Source of the DNA: Halorubrum hochsteinianum | GTDB taxonomy: Archaea > Halobacteriota > Halobacteria > Halobacteriales > Haloferacaceae | DNA length: 64,000 bases | Assembly (NCBI RefSeq): GCF_023702125.1 | Contig: NZ_CP098416.1 | Span: 37,379-101,378, forward strand | Reading direction: 5' to 3' | Shown here: positions 1 through 8,332 of the stretch, in pieces | Layout: each line of letters opens with the position of its first letter | Position numbering within the stretch: the first letter of the stretch is position 1 | Program-made: the position numbers and the translations under genes | Notes under the pieces: generated by a model | Database searches by the model: none | What the model saw: only the letters and a program-made list of their open reading frames with translations | What the model was told of the DNA's origin: nothing

Positions 1-2
1 AG

Positions 3-548
3 GTCGTCAGCGAGCAGTGTGGTCGCGACGAGCCGGCGCCGGCGGAGCGCACGGATCCCCGAGAGAAGCTGACGCAAGAGGAACTCGCGGCGGTCAACGA
101 GCAGGCGATGCGGATCAGCGACGAAGTGAAGGGCGGCTGGTCGAGAGCGGTCGTCGCGAAGCAGCTGGCTGAGAAGGTGCAGCGCGGGCGGGACGTCACG
201 AAGGCGGTGCTGGAGACCCTCGAAGAGCTGAAGGCGGCGCCGGGGGCGATCGTGCCCATCGCGGACGTGCCGGACGTCCCAGTCGGTGAGGTGACGGTCG
301 AAGGCACAGTGAGCGAACTCTGGGATCCTAGTTCCCCAGCAATCGCCCAAGTCGGACTCATCGAAGACGAAAGCGGGCGTACGAAATTCACGATCTGGGA
401 GAAGAGCAAGAAGACGGTGGTTCGAGAAGGGCAGACAGTCCGGTTCAGAGCGGTCAAGAAAAATTGGTACCAAGGACGGTGCAGTCTCGCCATCACGGGC
501 TGGAGCAGGATCGAGTTCCCAGAGCGCGGCCGGTGGTGGGAAGAGTAG
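3..548 (+). CDS. OB-fold ssDNA-binding protein, C-terminal part (cut by window edge)
   Basis: The reading frame is open from base 3 with no start required, so the gene begins left of the window; an internal ATG lies at 108. The last 100 residues read as an OB-fold: VTVEGTVSELWDPSSPAIAQ, then VGLIEDESGRTKFTIWEKS and a final strand with RCSLAITGWSRIEF. Haloarchaeal RPA-like and RPA-associated proteins have this form and bind single-stranded DNA in replication or repair; the role here is inferred. It is convergent with the PIN gene at 703-1479. No zinc motif is visible in the part present. Confidence 0.6.
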   Translation, partial: VVSEQCGRDEPAPAERTDPREKLTQEELAAVNEQAMRISDEVKGGWSRAVVAKQLAEKVQRGRDVTKAVLETLEELKAAPGAIVPIADVPDVPVGEVTVEGTVSELWDPSSPAIAQVGLIEDESGRTKFTIWEKSKKTVVREGQTVRFRAVKKNWYQGRCSLAITGWSRIEFPERGRWWEE

Positions 549-702
549 CCAGTTGAGACAACCTTCTTTTTTGCTGTGTGCCGGACCGACCCAGGCCCCA
601 CCTCCCCACCCTCCGCTCCGTGCTCGCTTCGCTGCGCGCGCAGCCACGACCTAGAGAACTCGATGTTAAATTGACATCATAGGATTCGACTTATGTACAA
701 CT

Positions 703-1479
703 CTAATTGTCCAAGTCTATTGAGGCGGTCGGTGTTTCCTCACCCGCGAACGTCTCCAGCAAGTACAGCACGCTGAACCCGAGGTTCTCATGGATCCAGT
801 CCTGATTCGAGTAGATGTCCGTGAAGTCGCCGGTCACGAAGTGGCTGATACCGATTTCCTCCTTCAGGAACACGGCGTCACAGATCAGCGCGATATCCGC
901 ATTGTTCTTCATATGGACCGGCCATTCCTTCAACCGCTTCTCAACGTCGGGATACTCGCGGTCTCGCATCGGTTCCAGATAGACACGGGCCTCGATCTGG
1001 TCCTTGTGCTTGATCGACCGCTCCATCAAGACGTCCTTCAGCTTCCGAGCAGCTTCCCGAGCTGTCCGCCGAGTGAGCTCGCCCTCCTTCTCGAAGTACC
1101 ACTCAAAGTACTTCTGGAGCCGAGGCCGCACCTCCTTCTCCTCTGACTCCTTCATGTCGAACCGCTCGACGTACTCGTCCATCACCGTCTCAATATCGAG
1201 CTCGTCGTCACTGTAGGTTTGCAGCATCTTCCCGAACTGCCTCAGTTTCAACCGGAGCTTCGCCCGTTTCTCCCCGTACAGGCCTTCGTTCCGGTCTAAC
1301 CGGATGTCGGCGGAACGCCGACTGTTGTCCTCGGTGCTGGAGCAGTACTCGTAGACGGCGTTCTTCCCGGTGTAGATCGTGTTATCGGTGTCGAACAATC
1401 GTTTGGCGTCAGGGTACCACCGGTCATTGATGAAGGTGAGTCCGAGCAGGCAGTTGGTGTCTACGAAGTACCGGGTCAT
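703..1479 (-). CDS. PIN-domain RNase, candidate toxin
   Basis: 258 residues starting MTRYFVDTNCLLGL, where Asp7 in the VDTN motif is the usual first PIN metal ligand. A second acidic site lies in AVYEYCSSTED, and the C-terminal part has NADIALICDAVF and FVTGDFTDI, matching the third and fourth acidic positions of PIN nucleases. PIN toxins cut RNA. It is longer than typical VapC (about 130 aa), with a charged helical insertion between residues 50 and 170. The ATG lies 12 bases after the stop of the upstream partner at 1492-2361, so the two form one operon. Toxin function is inferred from fold and context. Confidence 0.65.
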   Translation of the reverse strand: MTRYFVDTNCLLGLTFINDRWYPDAKRLFDTDNTIYTGKNAVYEYCSSTEDNSRRSADIRLDRNEGLYGEKRAKLRLKLRQFGKMLQTYSDDELDIETVMDEYVERFDMKESEEKEVRPRLQKYFEWYFEKEGELTRRTAREAARKLKDVLMERSIKHKDQIEARVYLEPMRDREYPDVEKRLKEWPVHMKNNADIALICDAVFLKEEIGISHFVTGDFTDIYSNQDWIHENLGFSVLYLLETFAGEETPTASIDLDN

Positions 1480-1491
1480 GGAGGGGGTTGG

Positions 1492-2361
1492 TTAGGGGGC
1501 GGGTGAGAGACCGAGGAGTGCGATCGCAACTCCGTCAGCGGCTTCGGACACTACTTGGTTCTCTTCCAGGTCTGTGTGTAGCCGGGAGCGTTCTCGCTCT
1601 ATCAGTTCGAGTTCCTTCCGGATATCCTCTTGTCGGCCTTCGAGGTCCTGCGTGTCTAGTTCCTCGGCGATCTCTTCGGGGGTCAACCCGGTGTTTTCGC
1701 GTTGGGCGAGGTCGATGCAGAAGATGGTCCAGAACAATTCAGAGACCTTCAGGGCCTTCTGCGGCCGGTACTCTTCGGCATCAAGTTCAGCACTTACAAC
1801 CGAGTACCAGAGATCCAGGTCCTGCTCCAGCCACGGGTAGTCGTCGACTGGGAAGGTATCGATGATATCGAAGACCGTGTTGATGACTGCTTCCCTGCTG
1901 GAGTCTACTTCGGGGTAATCTGGTTTGTCGTCAATAGCGTTACTGAGCTGTTTGTCGAGTCGTCGGTAGTGGCGTTGAACATCGTAAGGCGCGTCCTCGT
2001 ACATGTCATCGGTCAGCCCCTCCGTATTTTGTTCGTACAGACGGTTGAGTGCTCGAGAGAGTGCGAGTCGAGCCTTTGTCTCTTCCTCCCTGGGGAGGCT
2101 GAGCTGAGAAGCTGAAAGGCTACAACGGACTTCTCGGCTATCGTCACTCCAGTCTACCGTGACTGGGGATCCACCGGTCTTCGCCATGGTTCCGAACTTG
2201 TACCAGAAGTGCTGGATATCCGTGTCCAATCCGACGTCGTTGAGTTCCTTGTCTGCGAAGTAGAGTAGTTTATAGAAGGTTTTGGGGCGTAACGGGTTCG
2301 AGTAGAATCTCTCGTCCAAGAGAAGGGCCGTTACCTCCCCTACGCTCAGTGTAGAGGTCAT
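1492..2361 (-). CDS. Panacea/SocA-like protein, candidate antitoxin
   Basis: 289 residues. The N-terminal segment RPKTFYKLLYFADKELNDVG followed by HFWYKFGTM resembles the Panacea (SocA, DUF4065) antitoxin fold, in which KLLYFA and a W-KYGP-like segment recur. The C-terminal 60 residues are strongly charged and probably coiled coil (EELDTQDLEGRQEDIRKELE). It is first in an operon with the PIN gene, 12 bases apart, the arrangement of a type II toxin-antitoxin pair. An imperfect palindrome lies upstream (2395-2411). The family match is by eye and the antitoxin role is inferred. Confidence 0.45.
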   Translation of the reverse strand: MTSTLSVGEVTALLLDERFYSNPLRPKTFYKLLYFADKELNDVGLDTDIQHFWYKFGTMAKTGGSPVTVDWSDDSREVRCSLSASQLSLPREEETKARLALSRALNRLYEQNTEGLTDDMYEDAPYDVQRHYRRLDKQLSNAIDDKPDYPEVDSSREAVINTVFDIIDTFPVDDYPWLEQDLDLWYSVVSAELDAEEYRPQKALKVSELFWTIFCIDLAQRENTGLTPEEIAEELDTQDLEGRQEDIRKELELIERERSRLHTDLEENQVVSEAADGVAIALLGLSPAP

Positions 2362-2392
2362 ACTTATTCGAGGCTAACAGCACCACCTCTAA

Positions 2393-2413
2393 TTACTGTA
2401 TTGAAAACAGTGA
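2393..2413. promoter_or_regulatory. Small palindrome in divergent promoter region
   Basis: ACTGT (2395-2399) and ACAGT (2407-2411) form an inverted repeat with a 7-base spacer, 34 bases upstream of the Panacea-like start and within the 165-base region shared with the Argonaute operon. It could be an operator for the toxin-antitoxin pair. A short palindrome of this size can occur by chance. Confidence 0.25.
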
Positions 2414-2526
2414 ATCTGAATCAGGAACTCCCAAAACCGTGGCCAGGCATCCAATTCTCGGCCTGAACCCGGACCGTTCACTGCGACGAAATGATTTAGG
2501 TACTCCATTGTGAGGTTCGGCATAAC

Positions 2527-3915
2527 GTGGCCCTCACCAACCTCCTAGGCGAACGCGAGGCCCTCGCTAAAAACTCGGAGATCTACGGTGACAAGGTCCA
2601 GGAGTACATGGAGGCGATGGGATACTACATCACGGAAACATCGCCCACCCATGGCGGGCTTGTCGACCAGAAATATGAACTCCCAGAGATCAGGGGTGAC
2701 CGAGAGGTCTGGGTCGAGCTCAAGTGGACAGACCAGCGCCGTCACGGGAAGAAATTCCTCGAGGAGATGGGGAAGTACTTCCTCCACTACATGGACCGGT
2801 CTCCTGAGAAACGGTTCGACGTGGCCATCTTCGGGCGGAACCTCGAGAACTTCAAAGAGTGGCAGAAGATCTTCGATGTCACCAAGCAGACCGACGAGGC
2901 AATCCAGGAGTTCTACGACCGGGTCTGCGAGAACGACAAACTCTCGGACGAGCATCAAAGGAAGATTAAGAGCTATTCGATGGACGATTTCGAGGAGTTC
3001 CTGAGTGACACCCACGTCTACCAGGCCGACTACGACTCGCTCTTGATGAAGATCGAGGAGTTCGAGAAAGACGACCGGTTCAAACCCGACTTCTTCCAGC
3101 GTGAAGCCGAACCCATCACCGACAGGTCAGAGCTGACCACCAACCTCGTCGAGATAACAGAGTACCCTGAAACTCTGTACATCGGAGACCAGGTGGAGGG
3201 CGCGACACAAGAGGTAGCATTCAAGCTACGCCCATTCACGGTGCCGACGTGGTTCAAGTCGAACAAGGTGTATAGCCTGTTGCCGCCGGAGGAAATGCCG
3301 AGAGCGGTCAAACAGTTCATTGACCCGGACACGGTCGAGGAGACCGGGTTCCGGTCGTGGGTAGAAGCCGACCAAGGGAACGCCGATATTGGGAAACGGC
3401 TGATTCGGGCCGTTGTCCTCTCCAAGGGTGAAGACCGTGGCTGCATCGCGATAAACTACCGTAGCGACTACCACCTGTACTTCCCACACGAAGACCCCGA
3501 AGCGGAGGTCCGGAAAGAAGAGGGGCGACAGGTCACAAAACACTACGATGAGGCCGAATCACCCTTCTTCCGCCACCACTCACTCCGTATCGGCATCCTC
3601 GAATACCCAGGTCAGTACTTCCTCACCCTGAAACCAGCTATCCTGTTCACCACCAACGGGAAAGAAAACCGGATCACCGGGGAACAAGCCAAACCGTTAC
3701 ACGACAGGTTCAGCCCCAGCCGACACGGGAACAACCGGAAAACACGGAGTCGGATCAACCACTGGTGGAAAATCCTGGACTACGGCGACCCCAAACAGGA
3801 AGATCTGGACATCGGGACAGAACCCGTGATGCTCGAAGTCAACAAAAGGCCGCCCAAAGACACCGACGAACGGGACGGCACCATGCAGAACAAGTGGTTA
3901 GGAGATTTCCAATGA
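2527..3915 (+). CDS. PD-(D/E)XK nuclease-APAZ protein, short Argonaute partner
   Basis: 462 residues with a GTG start; no earlier in-frame ATG is apparent. Residues about 1-130 form a restriction-like nuclease: helix YGDKVQEYMEAMGY, then Asp47/Asp58 and Glu64-Leu-Lys66 in REVWVELKWTD, the D...ExK signature. Residues about 190-440 read as APAZ, the region that in short Argonaute systems replaces the PAZ half: a late segment HSLRIGILEYPGQYFLTLKP, then an FTTNG turn and SRINHWWKIL. The stop overlaps the next gene's ATG in ATGA, so the products are probably made together. In SPARDA-type systems this partner is the DNase effector unleashed when the Argonaute detects guide-matched nucleic acid. Nuclease activity and specificity are inferred. 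Confidence 0.75.
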   Translation: MALTNLLGEREALAKNSEIYGDKVQEYMEAMGYYITETSPTHGGLVDQKYELPEIRGDREVWVELKWTDQRRHGKKFLEEMGKYFLHYMDRSPEKRFDVAIFGRNLENFKEWQKIFDVTKQTDEAIQEFYDRVCENDKLSDEHQRKIKSYSMDDFEEFLSDTHVYQADYDSLLMKIEEFEKDDRFKPDFFQREAEPITDRSELTTNLVEITEYPETLYIGDQVEGATQEVAFKLRPFTVPTWFKSNKVYSLLPPEEMPRAVKQFIDPDTVEETGFRSWVEADQGNADIGKRLIRAVVLSKGEDRGCIAINYRSDYHLYFPHEDPEAEVRKEEGRQVTKHYDEAESPFFRHHSLRIGILEYPGQYFLTLKPAILFTTNGKENRITGEQAKPLHDRFSPSRHGNNRKTRSRINHWWKILDYGDPKQEDLDIGTEPVMLEVNKRPPKDTDERDGTMQNKWLGDFQ

Positions 3916-5330
3916 ACGAGTTCACCGCCGAAGTCCTCGACGAACCCGGCTTGATGTTCGCTGACGGCGAGGACTCCATCGACCCCCGAGTCGGATTGAT
4001 GAAATACGGACCAAGAACTCCATCCGGCAAATCCGAACACCAGGTAATCAACGTCGGATACATCGGGTCTGGCCGGTCTCTCGGCGGCCTCGAGAAACTG
4101 TTCAAGGACATGGAGCTGGCGATCACCGCCGACGAGGACAAGTCGAAGCGGTGGAAACCACCGTTCCCCGGCCTCGGCGAACGGTCACCGCTGAACTTCA
4201 CGTTCAACACGCAGAAGCGGTGGCGGCAGACGATTACTCGAGGCGAGATCCGGGACCTGAAACAAATCCGCAGCCGGAAAGACCGGTTGGAAGAAGCGGT
4301 CGAGATCATCAAGATCAACCTTGAAGTCCTGTACGCCAAGGAAACGCCGCCTGACGTCGTGTTCATCGCGATTCCAGAAGCGATGTGGGACGCATGCACT
4401 CCATCCCACCAGGACCATGCCCGGATGCAGTCAGAGACCAGCGACTTCCACAACCGGATCAAGCTGCTAGGGATGGAAGTCGGGTTGCCGACGCAGCTGA
4501 TGCAGCCGAAGACCCTCCGCGGTGAGGGCGTCCAGGACAAGTCCGAGATCGCATGGAACATCGCGGTTGGAACACTGTACAAGGCGCAACGCGGCCATCC
4601 CTGGAAACTAACCGAGCTGGAGGACGGAACGTGCTTCGCCGGGATATCCTTCTACAAAGAGCGAGGCGGAGACCAATCCCGGACACGGACAGCTATGGCC
4701 CAAGTCTTCCTGGAGACAGGGGAGAACTTCATCCTTCGAGGCGACCCCGTCGAAGGAGAGAAGCACGGCCCAGGGAACAACCACCTCGCAGAAGACGACG
4801 CCAAGCAACTGGTAAAGAAGATTCTCAGGCACTACCGTAGCCACAAAAAGACTGAGCCGCGACGACTGGTGCTTCACAAGCGGTCGGAGTTCTGGGAAGA
4901 GGAGCGAGAGGGCTTCATCAAAGGTGCCGGGAACATCGAGTTGATGGACTTCGTCACGGTCCGAGAACGGCACCCAGTCCGGGCCTTGAGTTCCGGGATT
5001 TATCCGGCGCTTCGAGGCACGATGGTCTCCGCACCGAACAACGAGGAGCACTACCTGTACACGAAGGGGTACATCCCGGCTTTGTCGACGTATCCGGCCT
5101 CGAACATCCCGGAGCCGATCGTGGTCAAGCCGGATCCAGAGGTCAGTGACTCATCGCCACAGAAGCTGTGCCGAGAAATGCTGGCGTTCACGAAACTGGA
5201 CTGGAACACTTCGGATTTCTGCACGAAGCTTCCGGTTACAATCGGAATCTCAGATGCCGTTGGGAACATTCTGGCTGAAGCTGAAGCTCAAAACACCAGT
5301 CTGGACATCCATTACTACCATTATATGTAG
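3912..5330 (+). CDS. Short prokaryotic Argonaute (MID-PIWI, catalytically degenerate)
   Basis: 472 residues from the ATG that overlaps the stop of the nuclease gene. The MID segment GLPTQLMQPKTL, then KSEIAWNIAVGTLYKAQRG and HPWKL, is typical of short Argonautes (PTQ, WN, LY-K-G, PW). The PIWI half has FAGISFYKERGG where active proteins carry the first catalytic Asp, RRLVLHKRSEFWEEE, and a C-terminal TIGISDAVGNILAE; the DEDX tetrad is not intact, so it should bind guide and target but not cut. The length matches short Argonautes and no PAZ domain is present. With its overlapping nuclease-APAZ partner it forms an abortive-type defence candidate. It is followed by a short spacer and TFB. Confidence 0.8.
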   Translation: MNEFTAEVLDEPGLMFADGEDSIDPRVGLMKYGPRTPSGKSEHQVINVGYIGSGRSLGGLEKLFKDMELAITADEDKSKRWKPPFPGLGERSPLNFTFNTQKRWRQTITRGEIRDLKQIRSRKDRLEEAVEIIKINLEVLYAKETPPDVVFIAIPEAMWDACTPSHQDHARMQSETSDFHNRIKLLGMEVGLPTQLMQPKTLRGEGVQDKSEIAWNIAVGTLYKAQRGHPWKLTELEDGTCFAGISFYKERGGDQSRTRTAMAQVFLETGENFILRGDPVEGEKHGPGNNHLAEDDAKQLVKKILRHYRSHKKTEPRRLVLHKRSEFWEEEREGFIKGAGNIELMDFVTVRERHPVRALSSGIYPALRGTMVSAPNNEEHYLYTKGYIPALSTYPASNIPEPIVVKPDPEVSDSSPQKLCREMLAFTKLDWNTSDFCTKLPVTIGISDAVGNILAEAEAQNTSLDIHYYHYM

Positions 5331-5388
5331 AACATCAGCTGGATTGTGTTCTAGTTGACTGGAGTACCGATACCATCCGTTTCTATCG

Positions 5389-5409
5389 GCCCCTCAATGG
5401 GCGAGGGGC
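5389..5409 (+). promoter_or_regulatory. Leader hairpin, member of repeated family (tfb)
   Basis: GCCCC (5389-5393) pairs with GGGGC (5405-5409) around loop TCAATGGGCGA, 38 bases before the preferred tfb ATG at 5448. It belongs to the hairpin family described in the findings. Finding it here supports the later tfb start rather than the longer upstream frame. Confidence 0.55.
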
Positions 5410-5447
5410 TCGCTGTACTGGCGGGTTCCCTGAACACGGTGAGAACG

Positions 5448-6374
5448 ATGGCAACCAGAGACATCTACGAGAGCGGATTCGACGAAGACGTCCGAACGGA
5501 ATCGAGTGCGAACCAGTGTCCTGAGTGCGACGGCCGGGTCACCACGAACGCGGTCGAAACGGTCTGCGAGGACTGTGGCCTGGTCATCAACGAACAGCGT
5601 ATCGATCACGGGCCGGAGTGGCGGGCGTACGACGACGAGGAGTGCGAACGAACGGGCGCTCCACTCACTGCGGCCCGCCACGATCGCGGCCTGTCGACGG
5701 AGATCGGTCGCGGTACCGACGCGAAGGGGAACGAACTCTCGGGGCAGAAGCGACAGCGACTCGCGCGGATGCGCCGTGAGCAGACCCGTGGTCGCTGGCG
5801 GTCGAAAGCGGAACGGAATCTCGCACACGGACTGGGCGAAGTGCGTCGGTTGGCGAGTGCCCTCGAACTCTCCAATTCGGTCCGCGACCAGGCGTGTCAG
5901 CTCTTCCGGAGCGCCCAGAACGAGGATCTGCTTCGTGGCAGATCCATCGAGGCCATCGCCGCGGCCAGCGTCTACGGGGCATGTCGGTGCAACGGCCTCT
6001 CGCGGTTGGTGGACGACGTCAGCGAGATGGCCCGCGTCGCAGAGTCACGGGTCACGAACGCGTACAAAACGCTGAACGAAGAGCTGGGCCTCCCCGCTGA
6101 GCCCGTCTCCCCCAGCATGTTCGTGCCGCGACTCGCCTCGGACCTCAAGTGTCCGAACGAAATCCGACAGCGGGCCCGAGCCCTCGCGGAACAGGCCGAG
6201 GAGCGCGGCGTCACGACGGGCGTTCATCCGGCCGGGTTCGCCGCGGCCTGCCTCTACAAGGCCGGTCGCGAAGAGGGGCGATGGCTGACGCAATCCGAGG
6301 CCGCGGACGTGGCGAACGCCTCGAAGGCGACTGTTCGGGCGCACCGGGATACGTTGGAGGAACAGGTCGCCTGA
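5448..6374 (+). CDS. tfb: Transcription initiation factor IIB (TFB)
   Basis: 308 residues. An N-terminal zinc ribbon (CPECDGR and CEDCGLV, two CxxC pairs) is followed by the B-reader region (EWRAYDDEE, GAPLTAARHDRGLST) and two cyclin-like repeats with a C-terminal helix-turn-helix (QSEAADVANASKATVRAH). TFB bridges TBP/promoter DNA and RNA polymerase. Haloarchaea carry several tfb copies, some on plasmids, and these alter promoter choice. The frame is open upstream to 5355, but the ATG at 5448 gives the normal TFB N-terminus and lies after a leader hairpin. Confidence 0.93.
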   Translation: MATRDIYESGFDEDVRTESSANQCPECDGRVTTNAVETVCEDCGLVINEQRIDHGPEWRAYDDEECERTGAPLTAARHDRGLSTEIGRGTDAKGNELSGQKRQRLARMRREQTRGRWRSKAERNLAHGLGEVRRLASALELSNSVRDQACQLFRSAQNEDLLRGRSIEAIAAASVYGACRCNGLSRLVDDVSEMARVAESRVTNAYKTLNEELGLPAEPVSPSMFVPRLASDLKCPNEIRQRARALAEQAEERGVTTGVHPAGFAAACLYKAGREEGRWLTQSEAADVANASKATVRAHRDTLEEQVA

Positions 6375-6446
6375 GGCGATCACTGTCTCTCCGTCTGTAC
6401 TGCACATCGTTCTATCCACGCTACGATTTAAACACGAAGACGAGCC

Positions 6447-7349
6447 ATGTTCTCTGTAGACTCCGCTATGAACGGTCGTTACTCCGACTTTGAGGAACTG
6501 CGGCCGACCGGCGAGGCATCCCACATTCCGGACACGAGGCTGGACGACGGGTGTGAAGGTGACCCCCGACGGCAACGTGTCGCGACGAGCGCTGGTGGCT
6601 ACCCTGATGCGCCGACGACTACCGACGGCGAATGCCGGTCCTGTGGGGCGTCAGTCCCAGACGGCCAGACGAAATGCGGGTTCTGTCTCTCTAACCATCT
6701 CGGAGGTGACGCCACTAGCACGAACGAGGCAGCGTTGACGACGTGCCTCGGCATCGTCCACCTGGTCGTCGAGTCGACGACGTTCTACGGCGCCGTGGCG
6801 AAGGGCGGCGCCGCGGCGAACCTCCTCTCCGCCAACGAGACGGAGCCGGCCGTCGACGACTACACACTCCTCTACGACCTCAACGAGGCACCGGCGCGCC
6901 AGCTGGCCGAACAATGGCCCTCACTTCCCGACGCGGTACAGGTGGCGTCAGCGGAGGGAGAGCGGCTTCTCAGTGCCGCCCGTGACCGGACTGGGTGGCA
7001 CGGGCAGGAAGCGTCGGAGGATCCGGAGCAGGGCCCGACGCGGCTCTACGACCAGCGTGGGGACGGCATCCGCAACGCGTCGCGTCTCGACGCGGTCCTC
7101 GACGACGCCGACAACGCGGTATGGCTGGTTCCAGCGATAGCGCTGACCGAATCCGCTGGCGAAGCTGGGGCTGATCAGCAGGAGTGGTCGGTACCGACGA
7201 CTCAGGAACTCGACTGTCAAACCTGTGGACGAGCGACCGACCATCGGTTCACGACCCACGAGTCGGTCCCGGATGAAGCGTGGACGGGGCAACCGATCTG
7301 GGAGTGTCGGGTGTGTGGCTCAGCTCGCTACGGCCCCAGTCTCGAGTAG
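6447..7349 (+). CDS. Zinc-ribbon protein of unknown function
   Basis: 300 residues. An N-terminal cluster CRSCGASVPDGQTKCGFC and a C-terminal CQTCGRATD ... CRVCGSARYG each give a CxxC...CxxC zinc ribbon, with an Asp/Ala-rich middle. An AT-rich box ATTTAAA at 6424-6430, about 20 bases upstream, supports a nearly leaderless start at 6447; ATG 6468 is an alternative. The gene follows tfb in the same direction, 72 bases after its stop. The two zinc ribbons suggest nucleic-acid or protein binding; no function is assigned. Confidence 0.6.
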   Translation: MFSVDSAMNGRYSDFEELRPTGEASHIPDTRLDDGCEGDPRRQRVATSAGGYPDAPTTTDGECRSCGASVPDGQTKCGFCLSNHLGGDATSTNEAALTTCLGIVHLVVESTTFYGAVAKGGAAANLLSANETEPAVDDYTLLYDLNEAPARQLAEQWPSLPDAVQVASAEGERLLSAARDRTGWHGQEASEDPEQGPTRLYDQRGDGIRNASRLDAVLDDADNAVWLVPAIALTESAGEAGADQQEWSVPTTQELDCQTCGRATDHRFTTHESVPDEAWTGQPIWECRVCGSARYGPSLE

Positions 7350-7368
7350 CGCCAGAGTTGGGCGTCGA

Positions 7369-7411
7369 TTAACCAACATCTCCACAGGTGGCTCCGGGTT
7401 TCGTTGGTTAA
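7369..7411. repeat. TTAACCAAC / GTTGGTTAA inverted repeat, copy 1
   Basis: TTAACCAAC (7369-7377) and GTTGGTTAA (7403-7411) face each other across 25 bases, just after the stop at 7349. The same half-sites with 23-25 base spacing recur at 23852, 25926, 38123 and 40855. This copy has no GC hairpin next to it. Confidence 0.7.
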
Positions 7412-7706
7412 CAGTAATAGGTAGTACGATTTCCTTGTTCAGACTCGCAGCCGCTAATTAGTGTAAAATCGGTAACTACGGATAGAATACTAATCGCTAC
7501 GTGAGGGGATGGAGAGCAGTAGTTGAGACTGGGTCACTCAATGCAGATGATCCCGATTTTCCGCGCCCACTATTCAAGTTTAGTTGTACTACATCAATTC
7601 AATTGAGTAAGTTTTATGTGACAGTCCTCACCACCAGATATTGCGGTCGAAATCGAGAGGTCCCACATCTGGGGTTAAGACCCTGGAGGATTAAGTAGTG
7701 ACAACT
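7412..7706. other. Intergenic region before nrdR
   Basis: Together with the inverted repeat, 357 bases separate the zinc protein from nrdR. I see no convincing gene. A frame open from GTG 7501 overlaps nrdR and has no recognisable content. CCAGAT (7634-7639) and ATCTGG (7667-7672) form a short inverted repeat upstream of nrdR that could be a regulatory site, although it does not resemble the bacterial NrdR box. Confidence 0.4.
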
Positions 7707-8195
7707 ATGAACTGCCCGGACTGCGGGAACGAGCGAACACGCGTCATCGATACAGGGACCAGTGCCGACGGAACCTCCGTCCGACGGCGCCGCGAATGTC
7801 AACGCTGTTCGTTCCGCTTTACGACCTACGAACGTCCGGAGTGGGAGTCACTCCAGGTGAAAAAACGCGACGGAACCATCGAATCGTTCGACCGACAGAA
7901 ACTCCGCGCAGGAATCGAGCGAGCCGTTGAGAAGCGCGAGGTGGCCGAGACAACAGTGACTGCTCTCGTCGACGATATCGAGAGCGAACTGCAAGGTCGA
8001 GAGGCACGTATCGTCTCTTCGAGTCTCATCGGCGAACTCGTCTCTGAGAACCTCCGTACGCTCGATAAGGTAGCCTACATTCGATTTGTCTCCGTTTACA
8101 AAGCATTCTCTGAGCCGCAGGAATTCCTGAGAGAACTTGACGCAGTCTTGGATGCAGAACTCGATGACTTCGAAGCCTCGAACAGCTCACTATGA
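7707..8195 (+). CDS. nrdR: NrdR-type repressor of ribonucleotide reductase genes
   Basis: 162 residues starting MNCPDCGNERTRVIDT; a GTG three codons upstream is the alternative. The N-terminal zinc ribbon (CPDC and CQRCSFRFTTYE) and the following ATP-cone (VKKRDGTIESFDRQKLRAGI, then VAYIRFVSVYKAF) are the full NrdR architecture and length. NrdR senses ATP/dATP through the cone and represses nrd promoters. Here it heads the cluster it would control, and its stop overlaps the next small ORF in ATGA. Confidence 0.93.
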   Translation: MNCPDCGNERTRVIDTGTSADGTSVRRRRECQRCSFRFTTYERPEWESLQVKKRDGTIESFDRQKLRAGIERAVEKREVAETTVTALVDDIESELQGREARIVSSSLIGELVSENLRTLDKVAYIRFVSVYKAFSEPQEFLRELDAVLDAELDDFEASNSSL

Positions 8196-8332
8196 CACAA
8201 ACATACGCAGCTCAAACAAATGTTCGGTCAATCCTTGACCGGGCGAGCATGACCCACGTCCAGACGTACAGAGAACGACGGAAACAGAAACCAACCAACA
8301 GAGAACGATTCCTCCGGGGTACGTGCCAATGA
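8192..8332 (+). CDS. 46-residue ORF coupled between nrdR and the R2 gene
   Basis: ATG at 8192 overlaps the nrdR stop (ATGA), and the TGA at 8330-8332 overlaps the ATG of the R2 gene in the same way. The product begins MTQTYAAQTNVRSILDRASM and is basic towards the end (YRERRKQKPTNRERFLRG). Exact overlaps at both ends make translational coupling likely. It could be a small ribonucleotide reductase accessory protein or simply a coupling ORF. I know no family for it. Confidence 0.6.
   Translation: MTQTYAAQTNVRSILDRASMTHVQTYRERRKQKPTNRERFLRGTCQ

Noticed and set aside
2527-5330. Ordinary restriction endonuclease with an accessory protein
   Set aside because: The second protein has the MID landmarks (PTQ, WN, LYK, PW) and the PIWI strand order of short Argonautes, which a restriction accessory protein would not show.
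7501-7698. 65-codon frame before nrdR
   Set aside because: GTG start, no recognisable sequence, covers the likely nrdR control region and overlaps its start.
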